From positions 108,501 through 172,500 of the forward strand of contig CAJNDS010002465.1 in assembly GCA_905221605.1 (NCBI GenBank): a stretch of 64,000 nucleotides of DNA, written 5' to 3'. Positions within the stretch are counted from its first letter, which is position 1; the number at the start of each line of letters is the position of its first letter. This DNA is from Symbiodinium natans (Eukaryota; Sar; Dinophyceae; Suessiales; Symbiodiniaceae). The notes beneath the pieces were generated by a model. That model was given only the letters and a program-made list of their open reading frames with translations, made no database searches and was not told the DNA's origin. Positions 50,601 through 55,639 of this stretch are shown piece after piece. Position numbers and translations under genes: made by a program.

Positions 50601-53600
50601 GCTGGGTGCCCCTGATGGGGATGACTCGATTATATCAAGCTCCGAAACCCAAACTCTAGGGTTTAGGGTTTAGGATTTCTACACCCAACACCTCAACTTC
50701 TTGCCAGGCCCGCCGATCCTCCAAGCGGGCTAGGGTATCATTTAGGGTGCATCGGGCTTGGATGACTTGTGTGGTCGTGGGTGTAAGCCCTAAACCGTGC
50801 ATCTTAGAGTATACGCCAGTGCATGATCTTGAAGAGGAGGTTGCGTGCAGGGGTTTCACGAGTCTCGAGGGTAATGGCCCGAGGTTTCAGGGTTTCGAGT
50901 TTAGCGTTCAGGCTTTCAGGATTTGGGGTTTCAGGGCCTACGGCTTCAGAGTATCGAGTTTTCCGGCTCTGGCTTTCGGGTCTTTATCACATTTCAGGGC
51001 TTTGCATTTACCGCTCAGGGTTCTGGCGGGTCAGGCGGGTTGAGTGAACTTAGAGGTCCAGCGGCCTAGGGTATACTTGGGGTGTAGAGTCCGGCGCCTG
51101 GCGATGATTGCGTCCATGTCCTCAATGGTCCTGATGACACAAGAAACACCAAACTTCTAGGTGCTGTACCTTGGACCCTCAAGGTTGGACCCATTTTTCA
51201 GATCCTTAAGGTAGTATCAGGGCCATATGAGGAGTTAAGGGGAACCTTTCGGGGTACAACCTTAGGGGTACGGGCTTAATCCCTTGATCTGTGATCAGAA
51301 CCTAGAAACCCTAAACCCTAAACCCCAATAACCCTAAACCCTGAACCCTAAACCCTAAACCCTAGAACACAAAAGCCTCTGAACTCTGAACCTCCAATGT
51401 CATCCACCGACCCGGCGGCTGATATTATGGTTTCTGCGCTAGCTCTACCGACCGAATCTGCCGAATTGGAGGTCTCAGGGCTAGGGTTTAGGGTTTAGGG
51501 TTTAGGGTTTAGGGTTTAGGGTTTAGGGTTTAGGGTGTTTAGGGTTTAGGCCCTCAGCGCCCCGGGCTATACTGAACTCGGAACCCTGGAAAAATGACAA
51601 TTTTAGCTAGTTCTGAAGAATTATAGTACCTAAAAATTAAAAAAGTGTTCCCAACAATCCCCCCCAAACCCTAAACCCTAAGCCCTAAACCCTAAACCCT
51701 AAACCCTCCTAAGAAGGGTCCTGTAGAGGAAGATGCCTGGTGTCGAGGTCTTCAGCCCGGGAACCGGGGGGACAAACGGCGAGCTGCCCGTGGCGAGCAC
51801 CAGGTCGTCGTACTCAAGCTCGCCTGCTTGTAGGGTTTAGGGTTTAGGGTTTAGGGTTCAGGGTTTAGGGTTTAGGGTTTAGGGGTCTTCAGGGCTGGGG
51901 TTTCGAGTCTAGGTGGTTTCGGGTTCAGGGGGGTTTGAGGGTTCTAGGTTTTTGGAGCTTCGGGGTTCTAGGGTTTTGGAGTTTCGGGTAGGGCGTTAGG
52001 ATGATAGGGTTTTAGGATTTGGGGGTTTAAGGGTTTGGGGGTTTTGCGGTCTCAGGGGTTTGGGGGTTTTAGGGTTCTGGTTTTCTCTGGGGTTTTGGGG
52101 TTTTAGGATTTTAGGTCTTTGGGGTTGAGGTAAAGCCCTAAACCCTAAACCCTACAACCTCTTCCCCTGGGCACCTGTGGCCGATGCGCCAGCATACGCC
52201 ACCCGCTTGCGCGCCCGGTCGATGTGCGTGGCCCGCGCAAAGATGACGGAGACGTTCCTGAAGCAGTCACTTCTAGAGTTTAGGGTTTATGTTTTGGGGT
52301 TTAGGGTTTAGGAACCCTAAGTAACAATAAACCCTGAACCCTTAGCCCAAACTGGACTGTCAAAGCATCAATCTTCGGTCGTAAGCAGGCAGAAGCCAAA
52401 ACCAGAATCGGAAGTCTTTAGCTTTGCGATTTATGTCTTGTTCGCACACCCAAAAACCGGGTTCCTAAACCCTAAACCCTAAACCCTCAACCCTGAACCC
52501 TGAACCCTGAACCCTGAACCCTAAACCCTAAACCCTAAACCCTAAACCCTGAACCCTGAACCCTAAACCCTAAACCCTAAACCCTAAACCCTAAACCCTG
52601 AACCCTGAACCCTAAACCCTAAACCCTAAACCCTAAACCAGTGTCTGGGGGGGGGGGGCGGGGGGCCAGTGCCAGGGCACTTCTCCGCGAGCCACTCCAG
52701 GCTGCAAATCGACAGCTCCTCCACGGAGCGATGCTCGAAGTAGCTCCTTATGTTGGGGATTCGAGGGTTTAGGGTTTAGGGTTTGGGGTTTAGGGTTTGG
52801 GGTTTAGGGTTTGGGGTTTGGGGGTTTGGGGTTTAGGGTTTGGGGTTTAGGGCTTGGGGTTTAGCTCCTGATTTTGGGCTTTTAGGGGTTCTAAGGGGCC
52901 TTGCAGGGCCGATCAACAGAAGAGCATAAACCTCAAAAGTGAAAAAAAAACAACCAAAACCACAGCCCCTAAATGTCAGACCCTCAACCCTAAGGCCTAA
53001 GGCCTTCTTTAGCGAAGAGAACAGTTTAAGCCTAGGTTTACAAGGAGGGGCAGCCCAAGTTAATAAGTAGAGTTATAAGGGCCCTACGTTGGGGTATAAG
53101 GACCCTAGATTAGGTTATAAAGTCCCTTAGCTATAATAGTTAGGATAGTAGGGGGGCGGGGGGGCCCCTTGTAGGGCTTATAGAGTTGCGGGTCCCTGCT
53201 GCAAAGAACTCGGTGGCTTCTTTGTTGCAAACCCTTGCTCTGGTTGAGTTTAGGGCGCCCTAAACCCTAAACCCTAAACCCTAAACCCCAAACCCTAAAC
53301 CCTAAACCCTAAACTCTAAACCCTAAACCCCAAACCCTAAACCCTAACCCCTAAACCCCAGAGGGTGCCTGAAAGACTAGAGAGACCGAGGCCCTAAACC
53401 CTAAACCCTAAACCCTAAACCCTAAACCCTAAACCCTAAACCCTAAACCCTAAGCCCTAAGCCCTAAGCCCTAAGCCCTAAGCCCTAAGCCCTAAACCCT
53501 AAACCCTAAACCCCAAACCGACCGAGGCACGTCATGGAGACGCGGTTGTAGGCCAGGCGAGACTCTTCGCACAGCACGGTAATGGCCAAAGGCCTGTCGT

Positions 53601-55615
53601 GAACCTCCACATGGGGGTTAGGTTTTAGGGCTTAGGGTTTAAGGTTTAAGGTTAGGGTTTAGGGTTTAGGGTTTAGGGTTTAGGGTTTAGGGTTTAGGGT
53701 TTAGGGTTTAGGGTTTAGGGTTTAGGGTTTAGGGTTTAGGGTTTAGGGTTTAGGGTTTAGGGTTTAGGGTTTAGTTTCGGGTTTAGGTTTCAGGCTTGGG
53801 GTTCTTCTGATAAGGGAACCCTACTTGTGAGGATCTTTATTGCTGGTCCCTGTTTTCCTAAACCCCGAAATGGCGAGGGGCCCTCACTTTCCGGGTGGAG
53901 GGTTTAAGGTGGAAAAAAGTTTACTGTGAGGGCGGGGCTTGGGGTTTGGATTATTTTCGGGTTGATCTGGATTCATAGCCCTAAACCCTAAACCCTAAAC
54001 CCTAAAACCTAAACCCTAAACCCTAAACCCTAAACCCTAAACCAGGGTTTAGGGCTTAGGGCCTTCTGCGGTCCCATTTACCATAAGAGCGCCCATCATG
54101 CAGATCAGATCAGCCCCAAAACTGCCACTCCCACCCTCAACCCTCAAACCTTAACCCTTAGAGTGCTCTCCCGCCCCCAGAAAAAGGATTCGGGTTTAGG
54201 GTTTAGGGTTTAGGGTTTAGGGTTTGGGGTTTGGGGTTTAGGGTTTAGGGTTTAGGGTTTAGGGTTGAGGGCCAGAGTCTCTGTAAAGACAGGGAACTTG
54301 GTAGTTAGGGCAAATCGGATTTTGGGTTTAGGTACCACGAACCCCCTACCCTAAACCCTAGACCCTGAACCAACCCGTTCAAGACGTTGTATAGTAGGTC
54401 TCATTCCCCAATTCCTTCCCAAGAACGAAGCTCTTGGGCTTTTGGACAGTTGTCCACAACCTGATATCCTGCCCCAAACCTCTCAGTTGTCCGGTAACCT
54501 GGGGGAATTAAAGGTTAACCTTTGGGATTATAAGGGGATTATACTACCCCACAAAGGTTAAAGGTTACCTACTCTACTACTACGACCTTAAGCCGTAAGC
54601 CCTAACCCGAAATCCTCAACCTCCTCAACCCTTGACCAAACCCTCAACCTTTAAGGTTCTGGGCTTCCAGAAACCCTCAACCCTAAACCCCCCAACCCGA
54701 AACCCTAAACCCTCCAAACTCTTGGAGCCTCCATCAAGTTCTGGATGAGAGCGTGGCCTATCCTCAGAGCTTGGAGAGACTGTTGATGAAGAGTTAAAAT
54801 GGGCCCAGAGGGATAGGGAAACCTTATAAACCCGAAACTCTAAACCCATACCCTCAAGCCTCAATCCCCAACCCCCTAAACCCACGGGTTTCAAGGGCTT
54901 AAGGGCTCATTTTAAGTCTAAGGGATGAGGCGTAGGGCTTGGAAACTTGTGCTTTTACTTTGATTTGGGGGTTTTGGCTAACCATAAACCCTAAACGCTA
55001 AAGCCTAAACCCTAAACCCTAAACCCTACACCCGGATTCACTAAAGCTTCAGCTTCCAGGAGTTGCGCTGAAATCCAACAACCCCACACCAGGGCGGGGG
55101 CAAAAACCTGCTGGAAACTTGCGCCCTGGCGCAAAACAAAATAAGCAGCCTGAACGTTTCAACCCTAAACCCTAAACCCTAAACCCGGAACCAAAACAAG
55201 ATCAACAGCCTGAACATATCCTGAACCCAACCAGAAACGCATTAAAACCCTCAACGCCTCCGCTGTCAAGACACGGCCCGTGCCCCACGATCACCACGCG
55301 CCGTGGAGGCCCCGGGGCTATGGGCGCAACGGTGGCCACGGGCAAGTGGGAGGGATAGACCTGACAGGGTTTAGGGTTCAGGTTTTAGGGTCTTGGGTTG
55401 AAAGAGCCGTTGAAAGTGGTTGAAAGTGGGAGGAATGAGAGGGTACAGGAACCCTCAACCCTCAACCCTCAACCCTAAACCCTAAACCCTAACCCCTAAA
55501 CCCTGAACCCTGAACCCTGAACCCTCAACCCTAAACCCTAAACCCTAAACCCCAGGGTGGCCACCTGCTCTTCGATCTGACCCGGCGTTGCCTTGGGCCC
55601 GTGGGTCATGATCAC
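33801..55615 (-). CDS. Gene A: NirB-type FAD/NAD(P)H oxidoreductase gene, 18 recognised exons
   Basis: Seen: 18 minus-strand islands with compatible phases give about 403 codons. In order they carry RRVVIVGHG (N-terminal FAD Rossmann region), YDDLVLATGS (FAD-domain ATG motif), VIGGGLLGLEAAK (NAD(P)H-binding glycine motif), PRDELAR, RSTSDANIYAVGE (second FAD motif), LSTKLKLLG across a junction, and LMGGIL. Known: this block order is that of the N-terminal half of NirB/NasD NAD(P)H-nitrite reductases, where FAD takes electrons from NAD(P)H. Inferred: assimilatory nitrite reductase or a related electron-transfer flavoprotein. The siroheme/4Fe-4S module and BFD-like cysteine cluster were not found, no start codon was found, and an exon is probably missing between A2 and A3. 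All 18 acceptors are AG|G; donors are 7 GT, 9 GC, 1 GA. About 94% of the span is intron, mostly telomere-like repeat. Confidence 0.82.
34271..34352 (-). CDS. Gene A exon A17
   Basis: Starts IYRKLIFKRL and ends RLMGGILINSTE. It matches the NirB block (V)YKKLV......LLGGILVGD. The acceptor is CCTGAG|GAT and the donor ACAGAG|GCCCGA (GC, phase 0). It aligns with gene B exon B4, whose donor lies at the same codon. Confidence 0.92.
34384..34735. repeat. TTTAGGG then CCCTAAA arrays in intron A16-A17
   Basis: G-strand 34384-34450, C-strand 34661-34735. The array edge is within 30 bp of both exons. Confidence 0.93.
34771..34802 (-). CDS. Gene A exon A16 (32 nt)
   Basis: Encodes VRSVLDASSR plus two bases of a Thr codon. 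The acceptor is TGTGAG|GTC and the donor AGGAC|GTCGAG (GT, phase 2). In NirB this is the variable stretch before the VYKKLVL strand, and gene B exon B3 has a similar VTTALDPTAG. It is identified mostly by its in-frame fit with A15 and A17. Confidence 0.72.
34985..35095. CDS. Coding-like island inside gene A intron A15-A16
   Basis: Plus: ARLLVRLQDLSQGFQAWGEL. Minus: SPSLKALRQVLKTDEKPCLC. Both are open and neither has splice sites that fit gene A. It may be a fragment of another gene carried in the intron. Confidence 0.25.
35101..35287 (+). repeat. Longest TTTAGGG array, about 26 perfect units
   Basis: In gene A intron A15-A16. Further G-strand arrays with TTAGGGG octamer/hexamer variants at 35440-35585. 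Confidence 0.96.
35584..35700 (+). repeat. Imperfect 57-bp tandem duplication
   Basis: GAAGCGACGGAAGAGCTCTT... and GAAGCAACGGAAGCGTTCTT..., each ending GGCACAGTCACC. Confidence 0.8.
35666..35881 (-). CDS. Ala/Pro/Arg-rich ORF inside gene A intron
   Basis: A 71-codon frame with KRRGSTEQPAAVPRPAAAPA and PTPPAPKRARRATH: low-complexity basic sequence of the kind seen in nuclear tails, or a by-product of high GC. The plus strand is open for 85 codons too. Not supported as a gene beyond being open. Confidence 0.2.
   Translation of the reverse strand: MIRSAQARNMRAGRRSQVKRRGSTEQPAAVPRPAAAPAAAARQPPTPPAPKRARRATHEAWQCGGDCAKPY
36090..36235. repeat. C-run cluster, one run about 40 bases
   Basis: C runs at 36093-36113, 36148-36188 and 36223-36232 with an A run, inside a decayed foldback element related to 58002-58088. 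Run lengths may be unreliable. Confidence 0.85.
36544..36613 (-). CDS. Gene A exon A15
   Basis: Encodes KLLGCGVASFGESASFWQ, then SRMYE. It continues the LSTKLKLLGVDVASFGD block of NirB. The acceptor is CCTGAG|GAA and the donor probably ATGAG|GCGGGG (GC, phase 0). The intron starts with an 18-base G run and a GTGAGT nearby, so the donor is not certain. Gene B splits the same stretch into two exons (B1, B2). Confidence 0.88.
36640..37260 (+). repeat. TTTAGGG and TTTGGGG arrays in intron A14-A15
   Basis: Short TTTAGGG (36662-36692, 36900-36930) then about 14 homogeneous TTTGGGG units (36932-37023), then degenerate units to 37225. Confidence 0.93.
37697..37733 (-). CDS. Gene A exon A14 (37 nt)
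   Basis: Encodes LRYHGSDLSTK with split codons at both ends. NirB has the same block as F.GADMSTKLKLLGVDV. The acceptor is CGACAG|GCC and the donor AAATT|GCGCCC (GC, phase 2). Joined to A15 it gives STKLKLLG, which fixes both splice sites. Confidence 0.92.
37740..38550. repeat. Degenerate telomere-like sequence in intron A13-A14
   Basis: TTTCGGG/CTTGGGG variants at 37740-37850, decayed CCCTAAA at 38130-38270, TTTAGGG at 38380-38440. No gene supported. Confidence 0.8.
38553..38648 (+). repeat. (TG)n microsatellite, about 47 repeats
   Basis: Uninterrupted TG dinucleotides in intron A13-A14. The VCVCVC and THTHTH frames are its products. Confidence 0.98.
38989..39120 (+). mobile_element. Foldback element GAGGTTCATGGTACTT
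   Basis: Perfect 16-bp inverted ends GAGGTTCATGGTACTT / AAGTACCATGAACCTC around a 100-bp interior. Lies about 70 bp from the telomere array next to exon A13. Confidence 0.82.
39218..39284 (-). CDS. Gene A exon A13
   Basis: VASHE is followed by GMVYGLWKPGTEQAEAR. NirB has ECA...G.I.GLVAPGY.MAE at this position, directly after YAVGE. The acceptor is CAGAG|GTG and the donor CCCGGC|GTTTTG (GT, phase 1). Confidence 0.9.
39290..40090. repeat. Telomere arrays in intron A12-A13
   Basis: G-strand 39295-39360 with a TTGAGGG patch, C-strand 39920-39975, G-strand 40046-40092. Confidence 0.9.
40228..40316 (+). mobile_element. Foldback element GGTTAGTAGGGAATGAGGG, without internal array
   Basis: Inverted ends GGTTAGTAGGGAATGAGGGG and TTCCCTCATTCCCTGCTAACC, interior ...CTTACAGGGTATGTACAGGGCCCTGA. 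It serves as the empty-site comparison for 45017-45220. A single end (CTCATTTCCTGCTAAGAACC) is also at 61311-61331. Confidence 0.82.
40316..40525 (-). repeat. CCCTAAA array, more than 22 units
   Basis: Starts exactly at the end of the foldback element (CTAACCCTAAA) and ends about 20 bp from exon A12. Confidence 0.95.
40542..40615 (-). CDS. Gene A exon A12: second FAD-binding motif
   Basis: Contains GGVQVDSCLR and RSTSDANIYAVGE, the signature (hh-D-xxxRTSxxxIYAxGE/D) that contacts FAD in pyridine nucleotide-disulphide oxidoreductases. NirB has RGGIVID..CRTSDPDIYAIGE. The acceptor is GCGAAG|GTC, the donor GGGGAG|GCCCCT (GC, phase 0). It is bordered by more than 20 CCCTAAA units at 40316-40525. 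Confidence 0.95.
41230..41697 (-). repeat. CCCTAAAA/CCCTAAA/CCCCAAAA arrays and C run before exon A11
   Basis: Alternating CCCTAAA-CCCTAAAA units at 41240-41335, CCCCAAAA patch at 41477-41520, about 18 perfect CCCTAAA at 41545-41670, then a run of about 28 Cs that ends at the A11 intron edge. Confidence 0.95.
41717..41757 (-). CDS. Gene A exon A11
   Basis: Only 41 nt, encoding PRDELARSCGLEL with split codons at both ends. It matches the RPRDELA...GL block of NirB and related oxidoreductases. The acceptor is CGCCAG|GCC and the donor TTGG|GCACC (GC, phase 1). The upstream intron from A10 is about 3.5 kb. Confidence 0.9.
41796..42060 (+). repeat. TTTAGGG array (11 units) decaying rightwards
   Basis: Perfect at 41796-41872, then GGTTTGGG-like decay. 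It begins about 35 bp from exon A11. Confidence 0.93.
42100..44440. other. Gene A intron A10-A11: unique blocks, elements, short arrays
   Basis: Unique blocks at 42310-42800 (overlapping ORFs on both strands, none recognised) and 43380-43860; TTTAGGG at 42810-42838, 42958-43020 and 43320-43350; the foldback element at 43878-43993; T and G runs at 44082-44111. No gene supported. Confidence 0.6.
43878..43993 (+). mobile_element. Foldback element, TACAAGGAGGGG family
   Basis: Ends TACAAGGAGGG and CCCTCCTTGTA, interior with TTACTATACTAACTG and TTATAACC words shared with 27574-27697. Lies in gene A intron A10-A11. Non-coding. Confidence 0.8.
44440..44765. repeat. TTTAGGG (8 units) then CCCTAAA array with CCCTGAA patches
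   Basis: G-strand 44440-44499; C-strand 44575-44763, about 26 units. Confidence 0.94.
44862..44966 (+). mobile_element. Foldback element CTTACTTCTCCAA
   Basis: CTTACTTCTCCAATAAC and TTGGAGAAGTAAG enclose an A-rich interior. In gene A intron A10-A11. Confidence 0.65.
45017..45220 (+). mobile_element. Foldback element of the same family with a telomere array inside
   Basis: Ends CTGGTTCTTAGTAGGGAGTG and CATTCCCTACTAAGAACCAG. About 105 bp of TTTAGGG repeat (45081-45188) interrupts the interior between ...AAAGGGTATATAGAGGG and GGGCCCGAATTCCCTC. The flanks match the uninterrupted copy at 40228-40316. Confidence 0.88.
45236..45309 (-). CDS. Gene A exon A10
   Basis: Begins DGIF, then GLRYAQNGLEMELNIDLLVP and a split Gly. 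It corresponds to the strand carrying F.DG..L..DLVV.S.G before RPRDELA in NirB. The acceptor is TAGCAG|GAT and the donor CCTGG|GCTTTG (GC, phase 2). The intron begins only about 15 bp from a foldback element that itself contains a telomere array (45017-45220). Confidence 0.85.
45330..46280. repeat. Degenerate telomere sequence in intron A9-A10
   Basis: TTTAGGG at 45340-45395, decayed CCCTAAA from 45860 to 46275 with ACCCTAAA octamers. The 45388-45612 ORF has no motif. Confidence 0.82.
46290..46382 (-). CDS. Gene A exon A9
   Basis: Starts AVAGDLLKRHVEGLGCGVHV and ends LQEVLAAE (31 codons). It matches the NirB helix xxGxLLxxxIExLGVxVH after QLD. The acceptor is CCCAAG|GCC and the donor GCCGAG|GCGTTG (GC, phase 0). 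Confidence 0.9.
46385..47110. repeat. Degenerate telomere sequence in intron A8-A9
   Basis: G-strand at 46388-46450 and 46600-46680, C-strand at 46975-47115 with CCCTCAA units. No gene supported. Confidence 0.82.
47131..47202 (-). CDS. Gene A exon A8
   Basis: ALLD is followed by LGLETHILESAPRLMPSQLD. This is the segment directly after the NADH glycine motif in NirB (LGLETHVVE.APRLM..QLD). The acceptor is TGTCAG|GCC, the donor CTCGAT|GCCGCC (GC). The intron to A7 is about 1.9 kb and contains the 47.4-48.35 kb tandem repeats. Confidence 0.95.
47440..48145 (-). repeat. Minisatellite of GGCCTTGA + AACCCTAAACAC units
   Basis: About 16 units of 40-50 bp built from AGGCCCTGAGGCCTTGAAAC + CCTAAACAC or CCTAAACGCTGGGCCCTG. 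Each carries one telomere-like CCCTAAA. In intron A7-A8. Confidence 0.88.
48165..48342 (+). repeat. 22-bp tandem repeat, 8-9 copies
   Basis: TTTGGGCCTTGCCCACGAAA units with T/A-rich variation. The repeated FVGKAQ frame on the minus strand is a product of the 22/66-bp period, not a protein. Confidence 0.92.
48376..49105. repeat. TTTAGGG/TTTGGGG array, GGGAACCTTA repeat and CCCTGAA array
   Basis: TTTAGGG 48376-48405, five GGGAACCTTA units at 48428-48470, TTTGGGG 48525-48565, CCCTGAA/CCCTAAA 49040-49112. In intron A7-A8. Confidence 0.85.
49131..49194 (-). CDS. Gene A exon A7: NAD(P)H-binding glycine motif
   Basis: Reads RRRAAVIGGGLLGLEAAK, the beta-alpha-beta dinucleotide-binding motif (GGGxxGxE) of the NADH subdomain; NirB proteins have VxGGGLLGLEAAKAL here. 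The acceptor is CGTCAG|GGC and the donor CCAAG|GCGCCC (GC donor, phase 0). The Ala-Leu completing AAKAL is supplied by A8, confirming the join. Confidence 0.95.
49204..50000 (+). repeat. G-rich TTTGGGG(GG) array
   Basis: TTTGGGGGG and TTTGGGGG dominate 49204-49540, TTTGGGG 49565-49615, mixed TTTAGGG/TTTGGGG to 49740 and 49885-49990. It starts 10 bp from exon A7. GVWGVWG frames are repeat products. Confidence 0.94.
50080..50405. repeat. Short CCCTAAA and TTTAGGG arrays
   Basis: C-strand 50080-50125, G-strand 50345-50406 (9 units), either side of the ORF at 50125-50300. Confidence 0.9.
50125..50300 (-). CDS. Coding-like ORF inside gene A intron A6-A7
   Basis: The minus frame reads LGPMPKVNYCRRTLVVRNGT then KRFTTARATEFLKRALGATA, about 55 codons, in a stretch without telomere repeat. 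It does not match any NirB segment. Either an exon of an intronic gene or an exon of unknown identity. Confidence 0.35.
50690..50830 (-). CDS. Coding-like ORF inside gene A intron A6-A7
   Basis: The frame contains TTTQVIQARCTLNDTLARLE and DRRAWQEVEVLGV. Opposite strand open as well. No splice fit with gene A was found. Confidence 0.25.
51150..51290 (-). repeat. Dispersed element (pair with 2165-2310)
   Basis: TTAAGGGGAACCTTTCGGGG, then TACAACCTTAGGGGTACG, then CTTAATCCCTTGAT in inverted order to 2165-2310. In gene A intron A6-A7. Confidence 0.75.
51480..51880. repeat. TTTAGGG and CCCTAAA arrays around exon A6
   Basis: G-strand 51483-51550, C-strand 51664-51708, G-strand 51830-51885. The last begins seven bases from the A6 acceptor. 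Confidence 0.93.
51721..51823 (-). CDS. Gene A exon A6: FAD-domain ATG motif
   Basis: Carries YDDLVLATGSSPFVPPVPG followed by IFLY and a split Arg codon, the highly conserved segment at the end of the first FAD subdomain in this flavoprotein family. The acceptor is AAGCAG|GCG. The only donor that keeps phase with A7 is GA (CTACAG|GACCCT), a class reported in dinoflagellates. The splice removes a few residues usually found after YRT, so a micro-exon cannot be excluded. Confidence 0.93.
52175..52257 (-). CDS. Gene A exon A5
   Basis: Reads NVSVIFARATHIDRARKRVA and continues YAGASAT. It matches the NirB segment with a short strand, then VxxIDRxxRxV, which precedes the YDxLVLATG block. The acceptor is CTTCAG|GAAC and the donor CCACAG|GTGCCC (phase 1). 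27 full codons. Confidence 0.9.
52300..52640 (-). repeat. CCCTAAA/CCCTGAA array of intron A4-A5
   Basis: About 24 units with two homogeneous CCCTGAA patches at 52466-52640, then a G run (52647-52666) before the A4 donor. Confidence 0.94.
52681..52746 (-). CDS. Gene A exon A4
   Basis: Reads SYFEHRSVEELSICSLEWLA, then E and a split Lys codon. It corresponds to NirB SSYF...S.EDL.L...EWY. The acceptor is CATAAG|GAG and the donor GGAGAA|GTGCCC (phase 2). A run of G/C lies just inside the following intron at 52647-52666. Confidence 0.88.
52765..52865 (+). repeat. Alternating TTTAGGG/TTTGGGG array
   Basis: About 13 units in which the two variants alternate, beginning 20 bp from exon A4. Confidence 0.93.
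53039..53173 (-). mobile_element. Foldback element, TACAAGGAGGGG family
   Basis: Same ends as 43878-43993, interior reversed (TATAAGGGCCCTACG... TATAGTTAGGATAGTA), with a G run near the right end. Lies in gene A intron A3-A4. Confidence 0.78.
53245..53775. repeat. CCCTAAA with TAAGCCC patch, then TTTAGGG, around exon A3
   Basis: C-strand 53252-53515 with eight TAAGCCC units at 53450-53490; G-strand 53645-53773 (about 18 units). The exon is the only unique DNA between them. Confidence 0.95.
53531..53593 (-). CDS. Gene A exon A3
   Basis: Reads AITVLCEESRLAYNRVSM after two residues. This matches the NirB segment in which a hydrophobic strand is followed by GEEP..AYDRV. The acceptor is CGACAG|GCC, the donor ATGAC|GTGCCT (phase 2). 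With A4 it gives NRVSMTSYFE, the position of the conserved DRVxLSSYF block. Flanked on both sides by CCCTAAA/TTTAGGG arrays less than 60 bp away. Confidence 0.85.
53780..55270. other. Gene A intron A2-A3 region
   Basis: Arrays at 53975-54050 (CCCTAAA), 54195-54265 (TTTAGGG), 54995-55030 and 55160-55190; an inverted AGGTTAACCTTTG/CAAAGGTTAAAGGTT at 54515-54560; a minus ORF at 54625-54894 with SSSTVSPSSEDRPRSHPELD. The exon expected here was not recognised. Confidence 0.55.
55275..55360 (-). CDS. Gene A exon A2: start of FAD Rossmann fold
   Basis: A Pro/Ala-rich linker is followed by RRVVIVGHG, matching the beta strand and first glycines of the FAD GxGxxG motif at the N-terminus of NirB. The acceptor is TGTCAG|GTC. 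The donor shown (GGGCC|GTGTCT, phase 2) is one option; a GC donor a few bases earlier also keeps phase 2. Joining directly to A3 would skip roughly 25 residues normally present after the glycine motif, so one exon between 55275 and 53593 is probably unrecognised. Confidence 0.7.
55440..55555 (-). repeat. CCCTCAA/CCCTAAA/CCCTGAA array between exons A1 and A2
   Basis: About 15 units with variant patches filling most of the intron. Confidence 0.93.
55565..55615 (-). CDS. Gene A exon A1
   Basis: Reads VIMTHGPKATPGQIEEQ (51 nt, phase 0 to 0). The acceptor is CTCAG|GTG and the donor GAGCAG|GTGGCC. It joins in frame to A2. It has no initiator Met context and starts at a 3' splice site, so a further upstream exon is expected, either a true N-terminus or read-through from gene B. 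I recognise no motif here; it would be the linker or leader before the FAD domain. Confidence 0.5.
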
Positions 55616-55639
55616 CTGAGGCTCAGAGGACAATGCTCG

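Noticed and set aside
50747-51047. Plus-strand ORF with FRVSSLAFRLSGF-like text
   Set aside because: Dominated by degenerate TTTCAGGGTTT telomere-like words.
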